Part shown: positions 12,494 through 25,400 of the stretch, one piece after another
How positions within the stretch are numbered: the first letter of the stretch is position 1
How the letters are laid out: every line of letters starts with the position of its first letter
Origin: Hordeum vulgare subsp. vulgare
Lineage: Eukaryota > Streptophyta > Magnoliopsida > Poales > Poaceae
Length of the DNA stretch: 64,000 nt
Direction: 5' to 3'
Assembly: GCF_904849725.1 (NCBI RefSeq)
Contig: NC_058522.1
Span: 454,896,844-454,960,843, forward strand
Translations under genes and position numbers: made by a program
The notes under the pieces: model-generated
Database searches by the model: none
What the model saw: only the letters and a program-made list of their open reading frames with translations
Told to the model about the DNA's origin: nothing

Positions 12494-13315
12494 ATGGCTC
12501 ACGCGACACTCACCCTGAATTTTCATACGTTCATAGAGAAAGCTGAGTTGGAAGATGATGGAAGAAACTTTTTAGACTGGCTCATAATCTTAAGTTAATC
12601 CTACAAGCTGGGAAGAAGGATTATGTCCTTAATGCCGCGCTAGGAGATGAACCACCCGCTACGGCTGACCAAGATGTTAAGAACGCTTGGTTAACACGTA
12701 AGGAGGACTACTCAGTAGTTCAATGTGCAGTCTTGTATGGCTTAGAGCCGGGACTTCAACGTCGCTTTGGGCGTCATGGAGGATATGAGATGTTCCAGGA
12801 GTTGAAGTTTATCTTTCAGAAGAACGCCCGGATCGAGAGGTAGGAGACCTCCGATAAATTCTATCTTGCACGATGGAGGAGAATTCGTATGTCAGTGAAC
12901 ATGTGCTCAAAATGTCTGGGTACTCAAAACGTCTAGCTGAGCTCGGGATTGAACTCCCGCAAGAGTCTATCACTGACAGAATTCTTCAATCACTGCCGCC
13001 AAGCTATAAGGGCTTTGTGTTGAACTACAACATGCAAGGGATGAAAAAGTCACCCGGCGAGTTTTTTGCGATGCTGAAAGTCGCAGAGTCTGAACTCCGT
13101 AAAGAGCATCAAGTGTTGATGGTGAATAAGACCACTAGTTTCAAGAGAAACGGCAAAGGGAAGAAGGGTAATTCAAAGAAGAGCGGCAAGTCTGTTGCCA
13201 ATCCGGCGAAGAAACCCAAAGCTGGACCTAAGCCTAAAACAGAGTGCTACTATTGCAACGGTATGGGTCACTAGAAGCGCAACTGCCCCAAGTATCTGGC
13301 TGATAAGAAGGCGGC
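12494..13315 (+). pseudogene. gag: Angela gag pseudogene
   Basis: It starts ATG at 12494 (MAHATLTLNFHTF). The frame shifts near 12575 (after FLDWL), then runs on with NLKLILQAGKKDYVL. A TAG stop at about 12841-12843 follows ARIER; after a further frame change the intact-looking stretch MEENSYVSEHVLKMSG .. VLMVNKTTSF runs to 13274. The CCHC zinc knuckle CYYCNGMGH-x-KRNC has a TAG stop (13272-13274) where related copies have Trp (TGG). The protein would form virus-like particles and bind the element's RNA; this copy cannot make it. Confidence 0.9.
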
Positions 13316-14513
13316 CAAAGAAAAATCAGGTATATTTTATATACATGTTATTGATGTATACTTAACCGGCTCTCGTAGTAGTGTGTGGGTATTCGATACC
13401 GGTTCTGTTGCACATATTTGCAACTCTTAACAGGAACTGCAGAATAGGCGAAGGCTAGCGAAAGATGAAGTGACGATGGGCGTAGGAAATGGTTCCAAGG
13501 TTGATGCAATCGCCGTCGGCACAGTTTCACTTCAGTTACCATCACGATTGGTTATGAACTTGAATAATTGTTATTTAGTGCCTGCGTTGAGCATTAACAT
13601 TATATCTGGATCATGTTTATTCCGAGACGGTTACTCTTTTAAGTTAGAGAATAATGGTTGTTCTATTTCTATGAGTAACATCTTTTATGGTCATGCACCC
13701 AATGTGAGAGGATTGTTCATATTGAATCTTGATAGTGATAATACACATATACATAACATTGAGACCAAAAGAGTTAGAGTTAACAATGATAGCGCCATAT
13801 TTTTGTGGCACTGCCGCTTAGGTCATATTGGTGTAAAGCGCATGAAGAAACTCCATACCGATGGACTTTTGGAGTCACTTGACTTTGATTCACTTGACAC
13901 GTGCGAACCATGCCTCATGGGCAAGATGACTAAAACTTCGTTCTCCGGAACAATGGAGCGTGCCAGTGACTTGTTGGAAATCATACATACCGATGTGTGC
14001 GGTCCGATGAGCGTGGAGGTACGCGGCGGATATCGTTATTTTCTCACCTTCACTGACGATTTGAGTAGATATGGTTATGTCTACTTAATGAAGCACAAGT
14101 CTGAAACATTTGAAAAGCTCATGCAATTTCAGAGTGAAGTTGAAAATCATAGTAACAAGAAGATCAAGTTCCTGCGGTCTGATCGTGGGGGTGAATATCT
14201 GAGTTTCGAGTTTGGTGCTCACTTAAGACAATGTGGAATTGTTTCACAGTTGACAACGCCTGGAACACCACAGCGTAATGGTGTGTCCGAACATCGTAAT
14301 CATACTTTATTAGAGATGGTGCGATCTATGATGTCTCTTACCTATTTGCCGTTATTGTTTTGGGGTTATGCATTAGATACAGCTGCATTCACTTTAAATA
14401 GGGCACCATCAAAATCCGTTGAGACGACACCATACGAAGTGTGGTATGGCAAAAGGACAAAGTTGTCGTTTCTTAAAGTTTGGGGATGTGATGCTTATGT
14501 CAAAAAGCTTTAG
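13316..14513 (+). pseudogene. pol: Angela protease and integrase pseudogene
   Basis: The protease active site VFDTGSVAHICNS keeps its Asp (about 13390-13427), but a TAA stop (13428-13430) follows at once. The open stretch 13470-14513 carries the integrase: zinc domain HCRLGHIGVKRM .. CEPCLMGKMTK, then catalytic core HTDVCGP, SDRGGEYLS and GTPQRNGVSEHRNHT, giving the D-D-E set. A TAG at 14511-14513 follows YVKKL, where Copia-M has CAG (Gln); this is a C-to-T change. The enzyme would integrate the cDNA. Confidence 0.93.
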
Positions 14514-15956
14514 CCTGAAAAGTTGGAACCCAAAGCGGAAAAGTGCATCTTCATAGGTTACCCAAAAGAGACAGTTGGGTACACCTTCTATCTCAAATCC
14601 GAGGGCAAAGTGTTTGTTGCTAAAAACGTAGCTTTTCTCGAGAAGGAGTTTCTCTCGAGAGAATTGAGTGGGAGGAAGATAGAACTTGATGAGGTTGTCG
14701 AACCTCTCATCCCTATGGATGGTGGCGCAGGGCAAGGGGAAACCCCTGTCGTTGTGACGCCGGTTGAGGAGGAAGTTAATGATGATGAACATGAAATTCC
14801 GGTTCAAGTTCCATTCGAACCACGCAGGTCGACGAGACCACGTGCTGCTCCAGAGTGGTATGGTAATCCCGTTTTGTCAATCATGTTGTTAGACAAGAAT
14901 GAACCTGCAAATTATGAAGAAGCAATGGTGGGCCCAGATTCCAACAAATGGCTGGAGGCCATGAAGTCCGAGATAGGATCCATGTATGAAAACAAAGTGT
15001 GGACTTTGGAAGTACTACCTAAGGGCCGCAAGTCTATTCAGAACAAATGGATCTTTAAGAAGAAGACGGACGCTGACGGCAATGTGACCGTTTATAAAGC
15101 TCGACTTGTGGCAAAGGGTTTTTCACAAGTTCAAGGAGTTGACTACGATGAGACATTCTCACCCGTAGCGATGCTTAAGTTCTTCAAAATCATGTTAGCA
15201 ATAGCTGCATTTTTCGATTATGAAATCTGGCAGATGGATGTCAAAACGGCGTTCCTTAACGGTTTCCTTAAGGAAGAGTTGTATATGATGCAACCCGAAG
15301 GTTTTGTCGATCCTAAAAATGCTAACAAGGTCTGCAAGATCCAGCGATCCATTTATGGACTGGTGCAAGCATCTCGGAGTTGGAATAAACGCTTTGATGA
15401 GGTGATCAAAGCATTTGGGTTTATACAAGTGGTTGAAGAATCTTGTATTTACAAGAAAGTGAGTGGGAGCTCTGTGGCGTTTCTAATATTATATGTGGAT
15501 GACATATTATTGATTGGAAACAACGTAGAGTTTTTGGAGAGCATAAAGGATTACTTGGATGAAAGTTTGTGTATGAAGGACCTAGGAGAAGCTGCTTACA
15601 TTCTAGGCACTAAGATCTACGGGGATAGATCGAAACGCGTGATAGGACTTTCACAAAGCACATACCTTAATAAAGTTTTGAAGAGGTTCAAAATGGAACA
15701 GTCCAAGAAAGGGTTCTTGCCAGTTTTACAAGGTACGAGATTGAGTAAGACTCAGTGCCCAGCAACTGATAAAGATAGAGAGCATATGAGCACCGTCCCC
15801 TATGCTTCAGCCATAGGATCTATCATGTATGCAATGTTGTGCACTAGACCGGACGTTAGCCTGGCCATAAGTATGGCAGACAGGTTCCAGAGTAATCCAG
15901 GAGTGGATCACTGGAGGGCGGTCAAGAATATCCTGAGGTACCTGAAAAAGGACTAA
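14514..15956 (+). pseudogene. pol: Angela reverse transcriptase
   Basis: The open stretch 14523-15956 carries the integrase C-terminal tail, an acidic linker (about 14700-14830) and a complete-looking Copia RT. Visible RT motifs: NKWIFKKK, ARLVAKGFSQ, QMDVKTAFLNG (first catalytic Asp), IYGLVQASRSW and YVDDILLIG (catalytic Asp pair, about 15494-15520). Except for stops at its borders this domain looks chemically intact. It ends in TAA at 15954-15956, where the frame shifts into RNase H at 15961. It copies the element's RNA to DNA within particles. Confidence 0.94.
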
Positions 15957-16476
15957 GGAGATGTTTCTCGTGTATGGAGGTGACGAAGAGCTCGCCGTAA
16001 AGGGTTACGTTGATGCAAGCTTTGACACAGATCCGGACGACTCTAAGTCGCAGACCGGATACGTATTTATTCTTAATGGGGGTGCGGTAAGCTGGCGCAG
16101 TTCCAAGCAAAGCGTCGTAGCTGATTCTACATGTGAAGCGGAGTACATGGTTGCCTCGGAGGCGGCTAAGGAGGGTGTCTGGATGAAGCAGTTCATGACG
16201 GATCTTGGAGTGGTGCCAAGCGCACTGAATCCAATAACCTTGTTCTGTGACAACACGGGTGCCATTGCCTTAGCAAAGGAACCACGGTTTCACAAGAAGA
16301 CCAGACACATCAAACGACGCTTCAACCTCATCTGCGACTACGTCGAAGGGGAGGACGTAAATATATGCAAAGTGCACACAGATATGAATGTAGCAGACCC
16401 GCTGACTAAACCTCTTCCACGGACAAAGCATGATCAACACCAGAACTGTATGGGTGTTAGATTATTTACAATGTAA
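15957..16476 (+). pseudogene. pol: Angela RNase H
   Basis: Open frame 15961-16476 begins MFLVYGGDEELAVKG. RNase H motifs are DASFDTDPDDSKSQTGYVF (first Asp), CEAEYMVASEAAKE (Glu) and FCDNTGAIALAK (Asp), with VADPLTKPLPRTKH near the C-terminus. It is one frame off from RT, so a single indel at about 15950 separates two otherwise intact domains. It degrades the RNA strand during reverse transcription. Confidence 0.93.
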
Positions 16477-16517
16477 TTCGCATGGTGATGTGAGGACTAG
16501 ATTATTGACTCTAGTGC

Positions 16518-16528
16518 AAGTGGGAGAC
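16518..16528 (+). promoter_or_regulatory. Angela polypurine tract
   Basis: AAGTGGGAGAC lies immediately before the 3' LTR start TGTTGG at 16529, the position that primes plus-strand DNA synthesis. Confidence 0.75.
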
Positions 16529-18349
16529 TGTTGGAATTATGCCCTATAGGGCAATAATAAATATAGTTATTATTATAATTCCTGTATCAAGATAATTGTT
16601 TATTATCCACGCTATAATTGTATTGAATGAAGACTTATGTACATGTGTGGATACATAGACAAAACACTGTCCCTAACAAGCCTCTAGTTGGCTAGCCAGT
16701 TGATCAAAGATAGTCAGGGTCTTCTGACTATGTACAAGGTGTTGTTGCTTGATAACTGGATCACGTCATTAGGAGAATCACGTGATGGACTAGACCCAAA
16801 CTAATAGACATAGCATGTTGATCGTGTCATTTTGTTGCTACTGTTTTTTGTGTGTCAAGTATTTGTTCCTATGACCATGAGATCATATAACTCACTGACA
16901 CCGGAGGAATACTTTGTGTGTATCAAACGTCGCAACGTAACTGGGTAACTATAAATATGCTCTACAGGTATCTCCGAAGGTGTTCGTTGAGTTAGTATGG
17001 ATCGAGACTGGGATTTGTCACTCCGTGTGACGGAGAGGTATCTTGGGGCCCACTCGGTAATACAACATCACACACAAGCCTTGCAAGCAATGCAACTTAG
17101 TGTAAGTTGCGGGATCTTGTATTACGGACCGAGTAAAGAGACTTGCCGGTAAACCAGATTGAAATAGGTATGAGGATACTAACGATCGAATCTTGGGCAA
17201 GTAACATACCGAAGGACAAAGGGAATGACATACGAGATTATATGAATCCCTGGCACTGAGGTTCAAACGATAAGATCTTCGTAGAATATATGGGATCCGA
17301 TATGGGCATCCAGGTCCCGCTATTGGATATTGACCGAGGACTCACTCGGGTCATGTCTACATAGTTCTCGAACCCACAGGGTCTGCACACTTAAGGTTCG
17401 ACGTTGTTTTATGCGTATTTGAGTTATATGGTTGGTTACCGAATGTTCTTCGGAGTCCCGGATGAGATCAAGGACGTGACGAGGGTTTCCGGAATGGTCC
17501 GGAAACGAAGATTGATATATAGGATGACGTCATTTGATTACCGGAAGGTTTTCGGAGTTACCGGGAATGACGAATGGGTTCCAGGTGTTCACCGGGGGTG
17601 GGGGCAGCCCACCCCGGGGAAGCCCATAGGCCTTGGGGGTGGCGCACCAGCCCTTGGTGGGCTGGTGGGACAGCCCAAGAAGGCCCTATGCGCCATAGAT
17701 AGAAAATCAAAGAAAAAAGAAAAAAAAAGGAGGTGGGAAAGGAGAGAAGGACTCCACCTTCCAATCCTAGTTGGACTAGGATTGGAGGAGGACTCTTCCT
17801 CCCTTGGTGGCGCAGCCCTTGGGGCTCCTTGAGCCTCAAGGCAAGTCTCCCCTCCCCTCCTCCTATATATGTGGAGCTATTAGGGCTGATTTGAGACAAC
17901 TTTTGCCACGGCAGCCCGACCACATACCTCCACGGTTTTACCTCTAGATCGCGTTTCTGCGGAGCTCGGACAGAGCCCTGCTGAGATTAGATCACCACCA
18001 ACCTCCGGAGCGCCGTCACGCTGCCGGAGAACTCATCTACCTCTCCGTCTCTCTTGCTGGATCAAGAAGGCCGAGATCATCGTCGAGCTGTAGGTGTGCT
18101 GAACGCGGAGGTGCCGTCCGTTCGGCACTAGATCGTGGGACGGATCGCGGGACGGTTCGTGGGACTGTTCGCGGGGCGGGTCGAGGGACCTGAGGACGTT
18201 CCACTACATCAACCGCGTTCACTAACGCTTCTGCTGTGCGATCTACAAGGGTACGTAGATCGGAAATCCCCTCTCGTAGATGGACATCACCATGATAGGT
18301 CTTCGTGCGCGTAAGAAATTTTTTGTTTCCCATGTGACGTTCCCCAACA
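16529..18349 (+). repeat. Angela-type 3' LTR
   Basis: It begins TGTTGGAATTATGCCC and ends GTTCCCCAACA, 1821 bp, and is followed by target copy CAGCG (18350-18354). It differs from the 5' LTR by scattered substitutions and small indels. Confidence 0.96.
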
Positions 18350-18468
18350 CAGCGGGGTCTGGATATTCATGTTGGTTCCCACATATTCCACGATAATCTC
18401 ATTGGATGAACCACGATGTCAAGGATTCACTTAATCCCGTATACAATTCACTCTGGCTATCGGTATGA
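18350..18468 (-). repeat. Copia-M 5' LTR, segment 2
   Basis: This short piece, from the CAGCG duplicate to the TGA target copy of CACTA-1 (18466-18468), continues segment 1 (8427-9415). Removing the Angela element and one CAGCG restores a continuous LTR. Confidence 0.9.
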
Positions 18469-18726
18469 CACTACTAGAAAAAGGGTTATTAGTGGCGCAC
18501 CGACTTTACCTATTAATGGCGCACTATAGGTGTGCCATTATTATCACGCCACTACTAAAAATAGTAATGGTGCACCCCTGGTGCGCCACTGTTAATATGG
18601 ATAACAGTGGCCCACCACCTGGTGCGCCATTACTATCCAAAACAATAATGGCGCACCACCTGGTGCACCATTACTAGCCCAGATACTAATGGCGCACCTC
18701 CTCGAGGTGTGCCACTACTATGAATA
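18469..18726. repeat. CACTA-1 left terminal and subterminal repeats
   Basis: After the CACTA terminus come several direct and inverted copies of a GGCGCACC / GGTGCGCCA motif spaced by TATTA/ATTAC sequence. In CACTA elements such subterminal motifs are the binding sites of the element's DNA-binding protein. Confidence 0.88.
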
Positions 18727-18962
18727 TTAGGATTTTTTTTTTCTTTTCTGATATTTATACAGGTTAAAATATACATAATAGCACAGAATATAAATAGCAC
18801 AACATATATATAAACAGCAGATTTATCAAATACAATAGAAGATTAGTCTCCGAATACAATTCATCATATTAGTCTCCGAGTTCAAAATACCGAACAAAGT
18901 TAGAACATTACAAGTCTCGAGACCGCGAGTAGCGAGTTTGTCTTCACATTACAAGTCGATAT

Positions 18963-19216
18963 CTAAACTACCATCACATAGAAGAGGGTTGCGGTCATGA
19001 TGAGCATCATCGCGATGAAACTGATCTTCATCCGGTTCCTCCTCCGCTCCCTCCTCTCTCCCGCTAGATAGCGCGCGTATCTAGCTTCCGCCTCCGCCCT
19101 ATAGTGGTGTACCATTTGTAACTGTTTCCACTGAAACGGGGAACCTGTCTCCTACACTCCTCCCAGTCGTCGTAGACTCCGGGAACCTCACCCTTGTACA
19201 CGACATACGACGGCAT
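18963..19216 (-). pseudogene. Small RNase H1 N-terminal (viroplasmin-like) domain protein with membrane tail
   Basis: The frame starts at ATG 19216: MPSYVVYKGEVPGVYDDWEE. The pattern KG..PGVY..W.EC..QV..FSG..YK.YTT followed by AEAEARYARYL in the next frame fits the RNase H1 N-terminal / viroplasmin fold (PF01693), known to bind RNA-DNA hybrids or dsRNA. One frameshift near 19100 separates YTT from RAEAEARY. The shifted frame ends with a basic patch (GERRERRRNR) and about 20 hydrophobic residues (ISFIAMMLIMTATLFYVMVV), stopping at 18963-18965. This looks like a tail-anchored design. It is the last gene at this end of CACTA-1, 210 bp after the Ulp1-like gene. The frameshift may be copy-specific. 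Confidence 0.72.
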
Positions 19217-19425
19217 CTCTATGCACTAGACAAACAAAAGCAATTCACACATAATATTTAAGCAATATATAAGTATGCAACAAAAGGATCGAAAGAGAAA
19301 AGCAACACATTAATAGCACGATTCATGGTCCTACTAATAAATAGCATCGACTATACATATAAGTCCAATGACTGTCCAAACTAAAGAGACATACAAGTTC
19401 ATTAAAGTTTAATTACAACATAGCA

Positions 19426-22400
19426 TCAGTACTTTCGACTCGACTCAGGGACCGGTGCGTGGATGAAGCTGCCGTCTTTCGTGATGGTCATGAATGTGCG
19501 GTCGTTGTCAGCCTGCATTTGTACCATTGTGTCAATATCACTGTTGGACGGTGGACAGTTTAGGTAGAACTACCCCGATCTTGCAAGGACATATTGATAG
19601 ATGATTTCCGCCAACTCCGACTGGATGCGAAAGAATTCTTGTCTGATGTCCTCGTCCTGGATTGCCGACAAGCGTGCGGCCCAATCTTTGAGCTCATTTG
19701 GTAGCATACGGTGATGCTGGTCCCATACGATCGCCCGCATGTGATGGAGGGCGTAGTAGGCATACTTCTGACTGCCAGGCGGCTGCTTGACGCAGGGGAA
19801 CGTCGTTACGTGGGTGAACACGTGCTTGCCATACCTAAGAATTGGCCTCCTGAAGGTGCCTCCAGATTTGGCGTAGCCGGGGAGGACATCATCAAGAACT
19901 TTCTTGATATTTGTGTACTCTTTCTTCGACTGACGGTCCAAGTCGAAATACGTGACCATGGAATATTTCTGGTTTAAGAGGATGAGTGTGCAATGTGTGT
20001 CACTGCACAAAACACGGAATGTTAGAAAAAAAGAACGATTGAAATCTAAGAAATCATATGTTACGGAGCGATGAGGGGATGACTTACTCAGAAAAGTAAA
20101 GCACGAGGAAGTTATCCTTATCTGCGTTCGCCAGAATGACCCTTCGAGGTATGAACTCGCGACTTGCCGGTCCCCAGCGATGTCCAAGAGCTTGGCACGC
20201 ATGTAGAAGGCGTCGACTATCACGATGTCCAGGGTCTTGTCTCTAATGATCCGCATCTCCATATTGAGCGAAAATAGCCGAATGAAGGTGTAGTGCAGCG
20301 GATAAAGGTTAAGCATAGCGAAGATGTCATCAAACTGCAGGACGACCATACGCCCGATGTTGCTATCAACAAAGCCCTTGCCCTCTGGCACCTTGGCCAC
20401 GAAAATTGGGTATGCCCCATCATTCTCGGAGAGACGCCGCTTCTCCACATAAAGAATAGCGTCACGCAGACTCCGCATAGCACCGGTTGCAGCATTGAGC
20501 ATATTATTCGGTAGCATCATCCTACCCACCACATGCACCCTCCTCTCAATATCCTTAGATATTGGTGGCTCGTCCTGAGCACGGATCGTACTCGGTGCCG
20601 ACTAGCTCGCACCCTTGTTAGTTTTTCTTTTCCGTCTCTTTTTCTTCTTCTGTTGTAATGGGATCGAGTTCTCCTCATAGACCACCTTCTTGAGTGTGTT
20701 GGGGCTGGTAATATTTCGTACCTCGGCTATTTGAGTATCGGTGAAGGCGGGAACTGGAGGCGTCTCCTGAGAACTGAACAGTCGACGCCTGTTAAAATTT
20801 GGTTTCTCTGCGGTACCAGCTAGATCACCATCGTCTTTTGCAGGGTTGGGTTCTTGAGAAGGAGGCCCGAACAAGGCGTCATCGTCACCGTACCCATGTT
20901 CGTTGATGTACTTATCGATGTTGGAAATTGTATCTTCGTCATCATCCGGATCCTGTGCCATATGCATGTTCGGATCAGCTGACGGCGGTAGCGTTGCGGC
21001 GGTCTTGCCATGGCTTGGCGCCATCACGACTGGCGGTGTTGTCTGTGGGTTGGTGTCCCCCGCCCCCAAAGGAATCTGGCTCTTCGGACAAAGCATGGAC
21101 CAGTTTAAGCAGGCGCTGAGGGTCATCACATCATCTTCGTCGGCCCCAATGCGTCGATACGGAGGTAACAAGTCGTCGCATCCCCGCAGCACCCGAACCA
21201 GTTGAACCCTATACACGGTGGGTGGCATCGGATTACCGTGGAACACGCGGTTGCCCGGTTCAACGATTTTGGCCTTGGCGACATCGATCAACTCGCCATC
21301 CATGAAGTGCAGGAGAGTGCATGGAACGTTGGCGGCTCCCTGCGAAAACATGTAGGGCGTTAGGGATGCCCAGTCAAAAAGGCAAGGAGATGAAGTCATC
21401 GGCCGACGCTTATAGTTACCGTGATGGCGTCAAGCTTGGCTAATGTCGAGGCACCGCCAACGGCGGGCGTGCAAGTGAAGGAGCGGCCGCTTGATGCCGA
21501 GGTGCCGGCCGGCGTATTCTTCCCACACACGGGTGCATTAACCTCCAATACCGGCGCCGACGCCGGAGGCACCTGCAATGTTGCCTCCGCCGGAGACACC
21601 GATGTCGGCGCGTTGTGCGAGTTGCTGTCCGTTAAGCTGGGAATCGGGGGCGGCCCCTGTTCGTCGCTCGCGATCCACCCCCGCAGCCCCTCAAGCAAGG
21701 AAGGCATAATGGCGGTGATCGTCGCTCCAAGTGGGTCTCACACTTGCTCTTGGGCTATCTCTGGAATCCGGGCCACTTGTGCCTTGAGTTCTTTAACCTC
21801 GCGCTCCTGGTTTTCGGAGCTGGTCTTTCTGTCCTTTCGCCTAGCCTTATGGTATTCCGACCATTTCGTGGACAAGCCTTCGTCGGCCACATGACCAGCT
21901 GACGACGGCTTACTGAGCTTATCCTTGTGTTTCATTACGTTGAACGCACTATTTAAAGTGTTGTCCCAAGGGGCAGATGGGGAGCTCGGAGACCCCACGC
22001 TACTGCTTTCAGTTTCCTGCGGAAGGAACGTGAACCATTTAGAAATTTGGCTTCATTAATTAGAATGCAACCATATGGAGCTAGTTACGCGGGGATGTAT
22101 TCCTTACCAGAACACGCTCAAGCTCCTTCACCTTCGGATCCGTGGTAAGCTCCTTTGTTGCCGGGTCCACCTTGTACCTGGCCCTGACATAGTTCCTGGT
22201 CTGCTTTTCAAGGTATTTATCGAAGAGGGGTGGTAGGCCTTCCTCCGCACGCTCCGCGTCCTCCTTGTCCCATTTAGGTTCCGCCACTCTGTAACCGCCG
22301 GGACCGAGTTGGTGGACCCCTAAGTTCAAGTCCCGCATATCTTTCCCCCACTGACTTGATTCCATGGATGTGTTGCTCTCGCACTTGATCTTGAACTCCT

Positions 22401-25400
22401 GGTAGTCAGCTTCGCTGATCGAAGGATTTGTCTCCTTGATCTTCTCATAACTATCACCTCTTAGAATCCTTCTTTTCACCGAGGCTCTACAAGTAGCCAG
22501 GGCCGTGCTCATCTTCGTGAGGGCGGCACTGTTCACTTTATTCCCTGCGAGGCGTGTGTGTAGTGACCCGACTCAAAACGAGTCAAGCCTCTGTGCATCT
22601 GTGCCATCCCTGGATCAGTATGCTGGCACACACAGTACATCAATGTATATATCAATGTGCAATCACATGTAAATAGCGTAAAACTGATATATACCTTAAA
22701 AATCTCAGCGGAAACAGTCACAGGGAGTGGAGTCCCAATAAACACCAACGGCAAGTTGAGTGTAGACCGTAACCCTGAATCGTACTCTTACTCGTCGAAG
22801 AAAAATATCTCCAACATAAGACGTTGCAGCCGTGTAGGTCAGCATATTGAATATGCCGGCGAGTCACATAAGAGAGAGGTGAAAAGTAATCATCTATTCT
22901 ATATGCATATATGGCAGGTGGGGCTGTAAGTTTTTAGCGGAAAAGCAAGTTTTCTCCTACATCAAGAGAGGGTTAAAAGCAAAATATTACTACGTTGTTT
23001 GTTGTTAACGAGATGGTTCCGCCAACCAATTCTCGTACCCGAGTTGTCAATAATTCCCACATCATTATTAAATTGTGTTGAGACTTCAGGAAAATTTCAA
23101 TGCCTTCGGCTCAAGTTGTCCATGACCGTGGACACGGCTAATCGATTAGGTTTGGGTACTCTGCAGAGTTTTGCACACGTTCCCCACAAGATTTGATCGC
23201 CTCCGGGTATGTCCTCGCACTTCAGGGTGTTTGAAGACTGGATGATCAAAACATGGTCTTTCAACGGGTCCCTCTGATCCCCTGTCGGCGCCCATCCAAT
23301 TCTATCGTTCTTCTACATCTGCTAGCACCGCCTGTCCAGAGTCGCCGCGTTGTCTAACCAAGCCAGAGCCCATAATGACTTGTGGCTGTGTAGGTAAGCC
23401 TTGGGTCTTGAAGCCTCCGTCCATCTCTTCAAGCCTGGGTGAGGCTTTCCGCAAGATGTCATGGCACGTCTCCATGCATCCCGGGTCGTCCACTGGTTTC
23501 TCCAGGGAGCCCATCTAAACCGTCCTTCACCCAGATTTGCATTGCATCACGGGGTCTTGAAAAGTCTTGACTTAACCGGTCTTGGTTATTAAATTATTAT
23601 CGCATCACTCGTGATAAACTCTCAACCAGAACCCCATCTACACAAGCATAGCATAATAGAATTCGTCGTCCCGGGCCAAGTAACAGGGTTGTTGGGGTGC
23701 CTACCACATGATACTACATCAAGTAACCATATTTTTCCAAGTACCTAGTCAGCATGCAAATGGGTATAGGAAGGTAGAACTACGATGTAGGAAAATATAG
23801 GTGATACATGATCAAATGACTTGCCTGGTATTACCTGATGAGGATAGTCGCTCTCAAAATCCTGATAATTCTACTTGTCGTACTCCGAGCAATCTATCGT
23901 AAATGAATAGCATTCAATAAACATCCATGCCAAAAGGAAGAACCAAAAGAACATAAGAACAAAACATATCTTTGTGCAAAATAACAACATACTAAGGTTT
24001 AATAAAAAAATAGGTTATAAGTGTGTTGTAAAGGAAAGGTGAAAGGGGTCAACTCAAAAGAGTCAAAGGATGATCAACCATCGCTATATAAGCTCGACTT
24101 GCATACACTATGGGAGATGATAAAAAATATTGGGAGAACAACATGAATGTTGTTTGACAAATAGTATAAGACATAAGAATTTATTTGTAGAAAGAATTTC
24201 TTGAAATGGAGCACTACAACTACAACACAAGTTATAGAGAATTGAAGAATGAAATGAATTTGCATTTAGAAGGTCAAAAGAAGTTGAACTGAAGTACGTT
24301 GGTTATGTACAAAAATATATGACATGAGTATTTAGGGGTAAAAAGAATCAATTGAAAAGGTGTTACGATTTGCAAGATAAGATCAAATGAATGTTCGAAT
24401 ACAAATTTGAATCGCTCAAATTTGTAAGGTTCAAAGGTCGAAACTAATTATGTTACTGGATATAGGATATCAATATGAACATGTAGAAAAAAGGAATTAC
24501 TAGATTTGAAATAGCGGATCAAAAGATACAAATATTTCAATATAACATTGAATCAGCTTAGAACGATGTGAACACTTTTGGGCACTAATAGATAAATATG
24601 ATTTGATCAAAATTATAAGTTGAAAATTTAAAACTAATGATAGAAACGGTAAGATTACTTTGATACGAATCCGACGCAATTGGATTCATCTAAAACGGAG
24701 CTACGGATAAAAAGATATGATCAAAAGAAGTTTGAATATGAATCTGAACAAATTTCAAAATTTCAAAATTTCAAAAAGTTGATATGATAGGTTTACCGGA
24801 TAGGAGGGATCAAGACGAAACTCTAGGCGTTGGTTTCATCTAATTCGGATAAACGAGTAAAAAGTTATGGCTATTTGAAAAATCAGGGTCAAGCTGTTTT
24901 ACGGAAGAAAAGTGCTATGTCTAAAAGAATTCTAGGACTAATGTGTAAATACAGCGACTAATTGATAAATCTAATTACTCTATCGTATACTAGTGTAGGA
25001 ATATTAGTGTAGAAATAATAAACTACGGGACTATAAAAGAAAAAATACGAAGAGAAATATCTTTAGAATGCAGAGTAAGAATTAATTCCAATGAGGAGAC
25101 GACTTCAAGAAATCCCGTCGAAGAGAAAATAATATTTTTTATTTAATAAACCTAGTCAAACCAAAAGATTGATTTAACCCGAATTAGATGATTTTTGGAT
25201 GCTCCTATGGGTCTATATTTATAGGTGGAAGGGATGTCTAATGGTCCATAGATAGACAATGTGGGACTAAACATATACGTATTGTGAAGAAAATAGAAAC
25301 AAGAGGGACAAAGGTGCCGCATGGGCCAAATTCAACTCGGCCGACCTCACCAAGCAATTCGGCCAGCTTTTTTTTTTTTATTTCGAATGAATAGTGTTTC

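Larger units (their letters stand above)
9416..18349 (+). mobile_element. Full-length Angela/WIS/BARE-type Copia retrotransposon
   Basis: It has 5' LTR 9416-11240, primer-binding site, leader, gag, protease, integrase, RT, RNase H, polypurine tract and 3' LTR 16529-18349. A perfect target duplication CAGCG flanks it (9411-9415, 18350-18354). Total 8934 bp. The gag-pol frame has at least six lesions (see the coding entries), and the two LTRs differ at many sites within their first 130 bp, so this is not a recent insertion. It lies inside segment 1/segment 2 of the Copia-M LTR, in the opposite orientation. Confidence 0.96.

Noticed and set aside
18963..19216. Integrated caulimovirus (pararetrovirus) because of the viroplasmin-like domain
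   Set aside because: No movement protein, coat protein or RT of a pararetrovirus is near; the gene lies in order with CACTA genes on the same strand, and the domain is also the N-terminus of cellular RNase H1.
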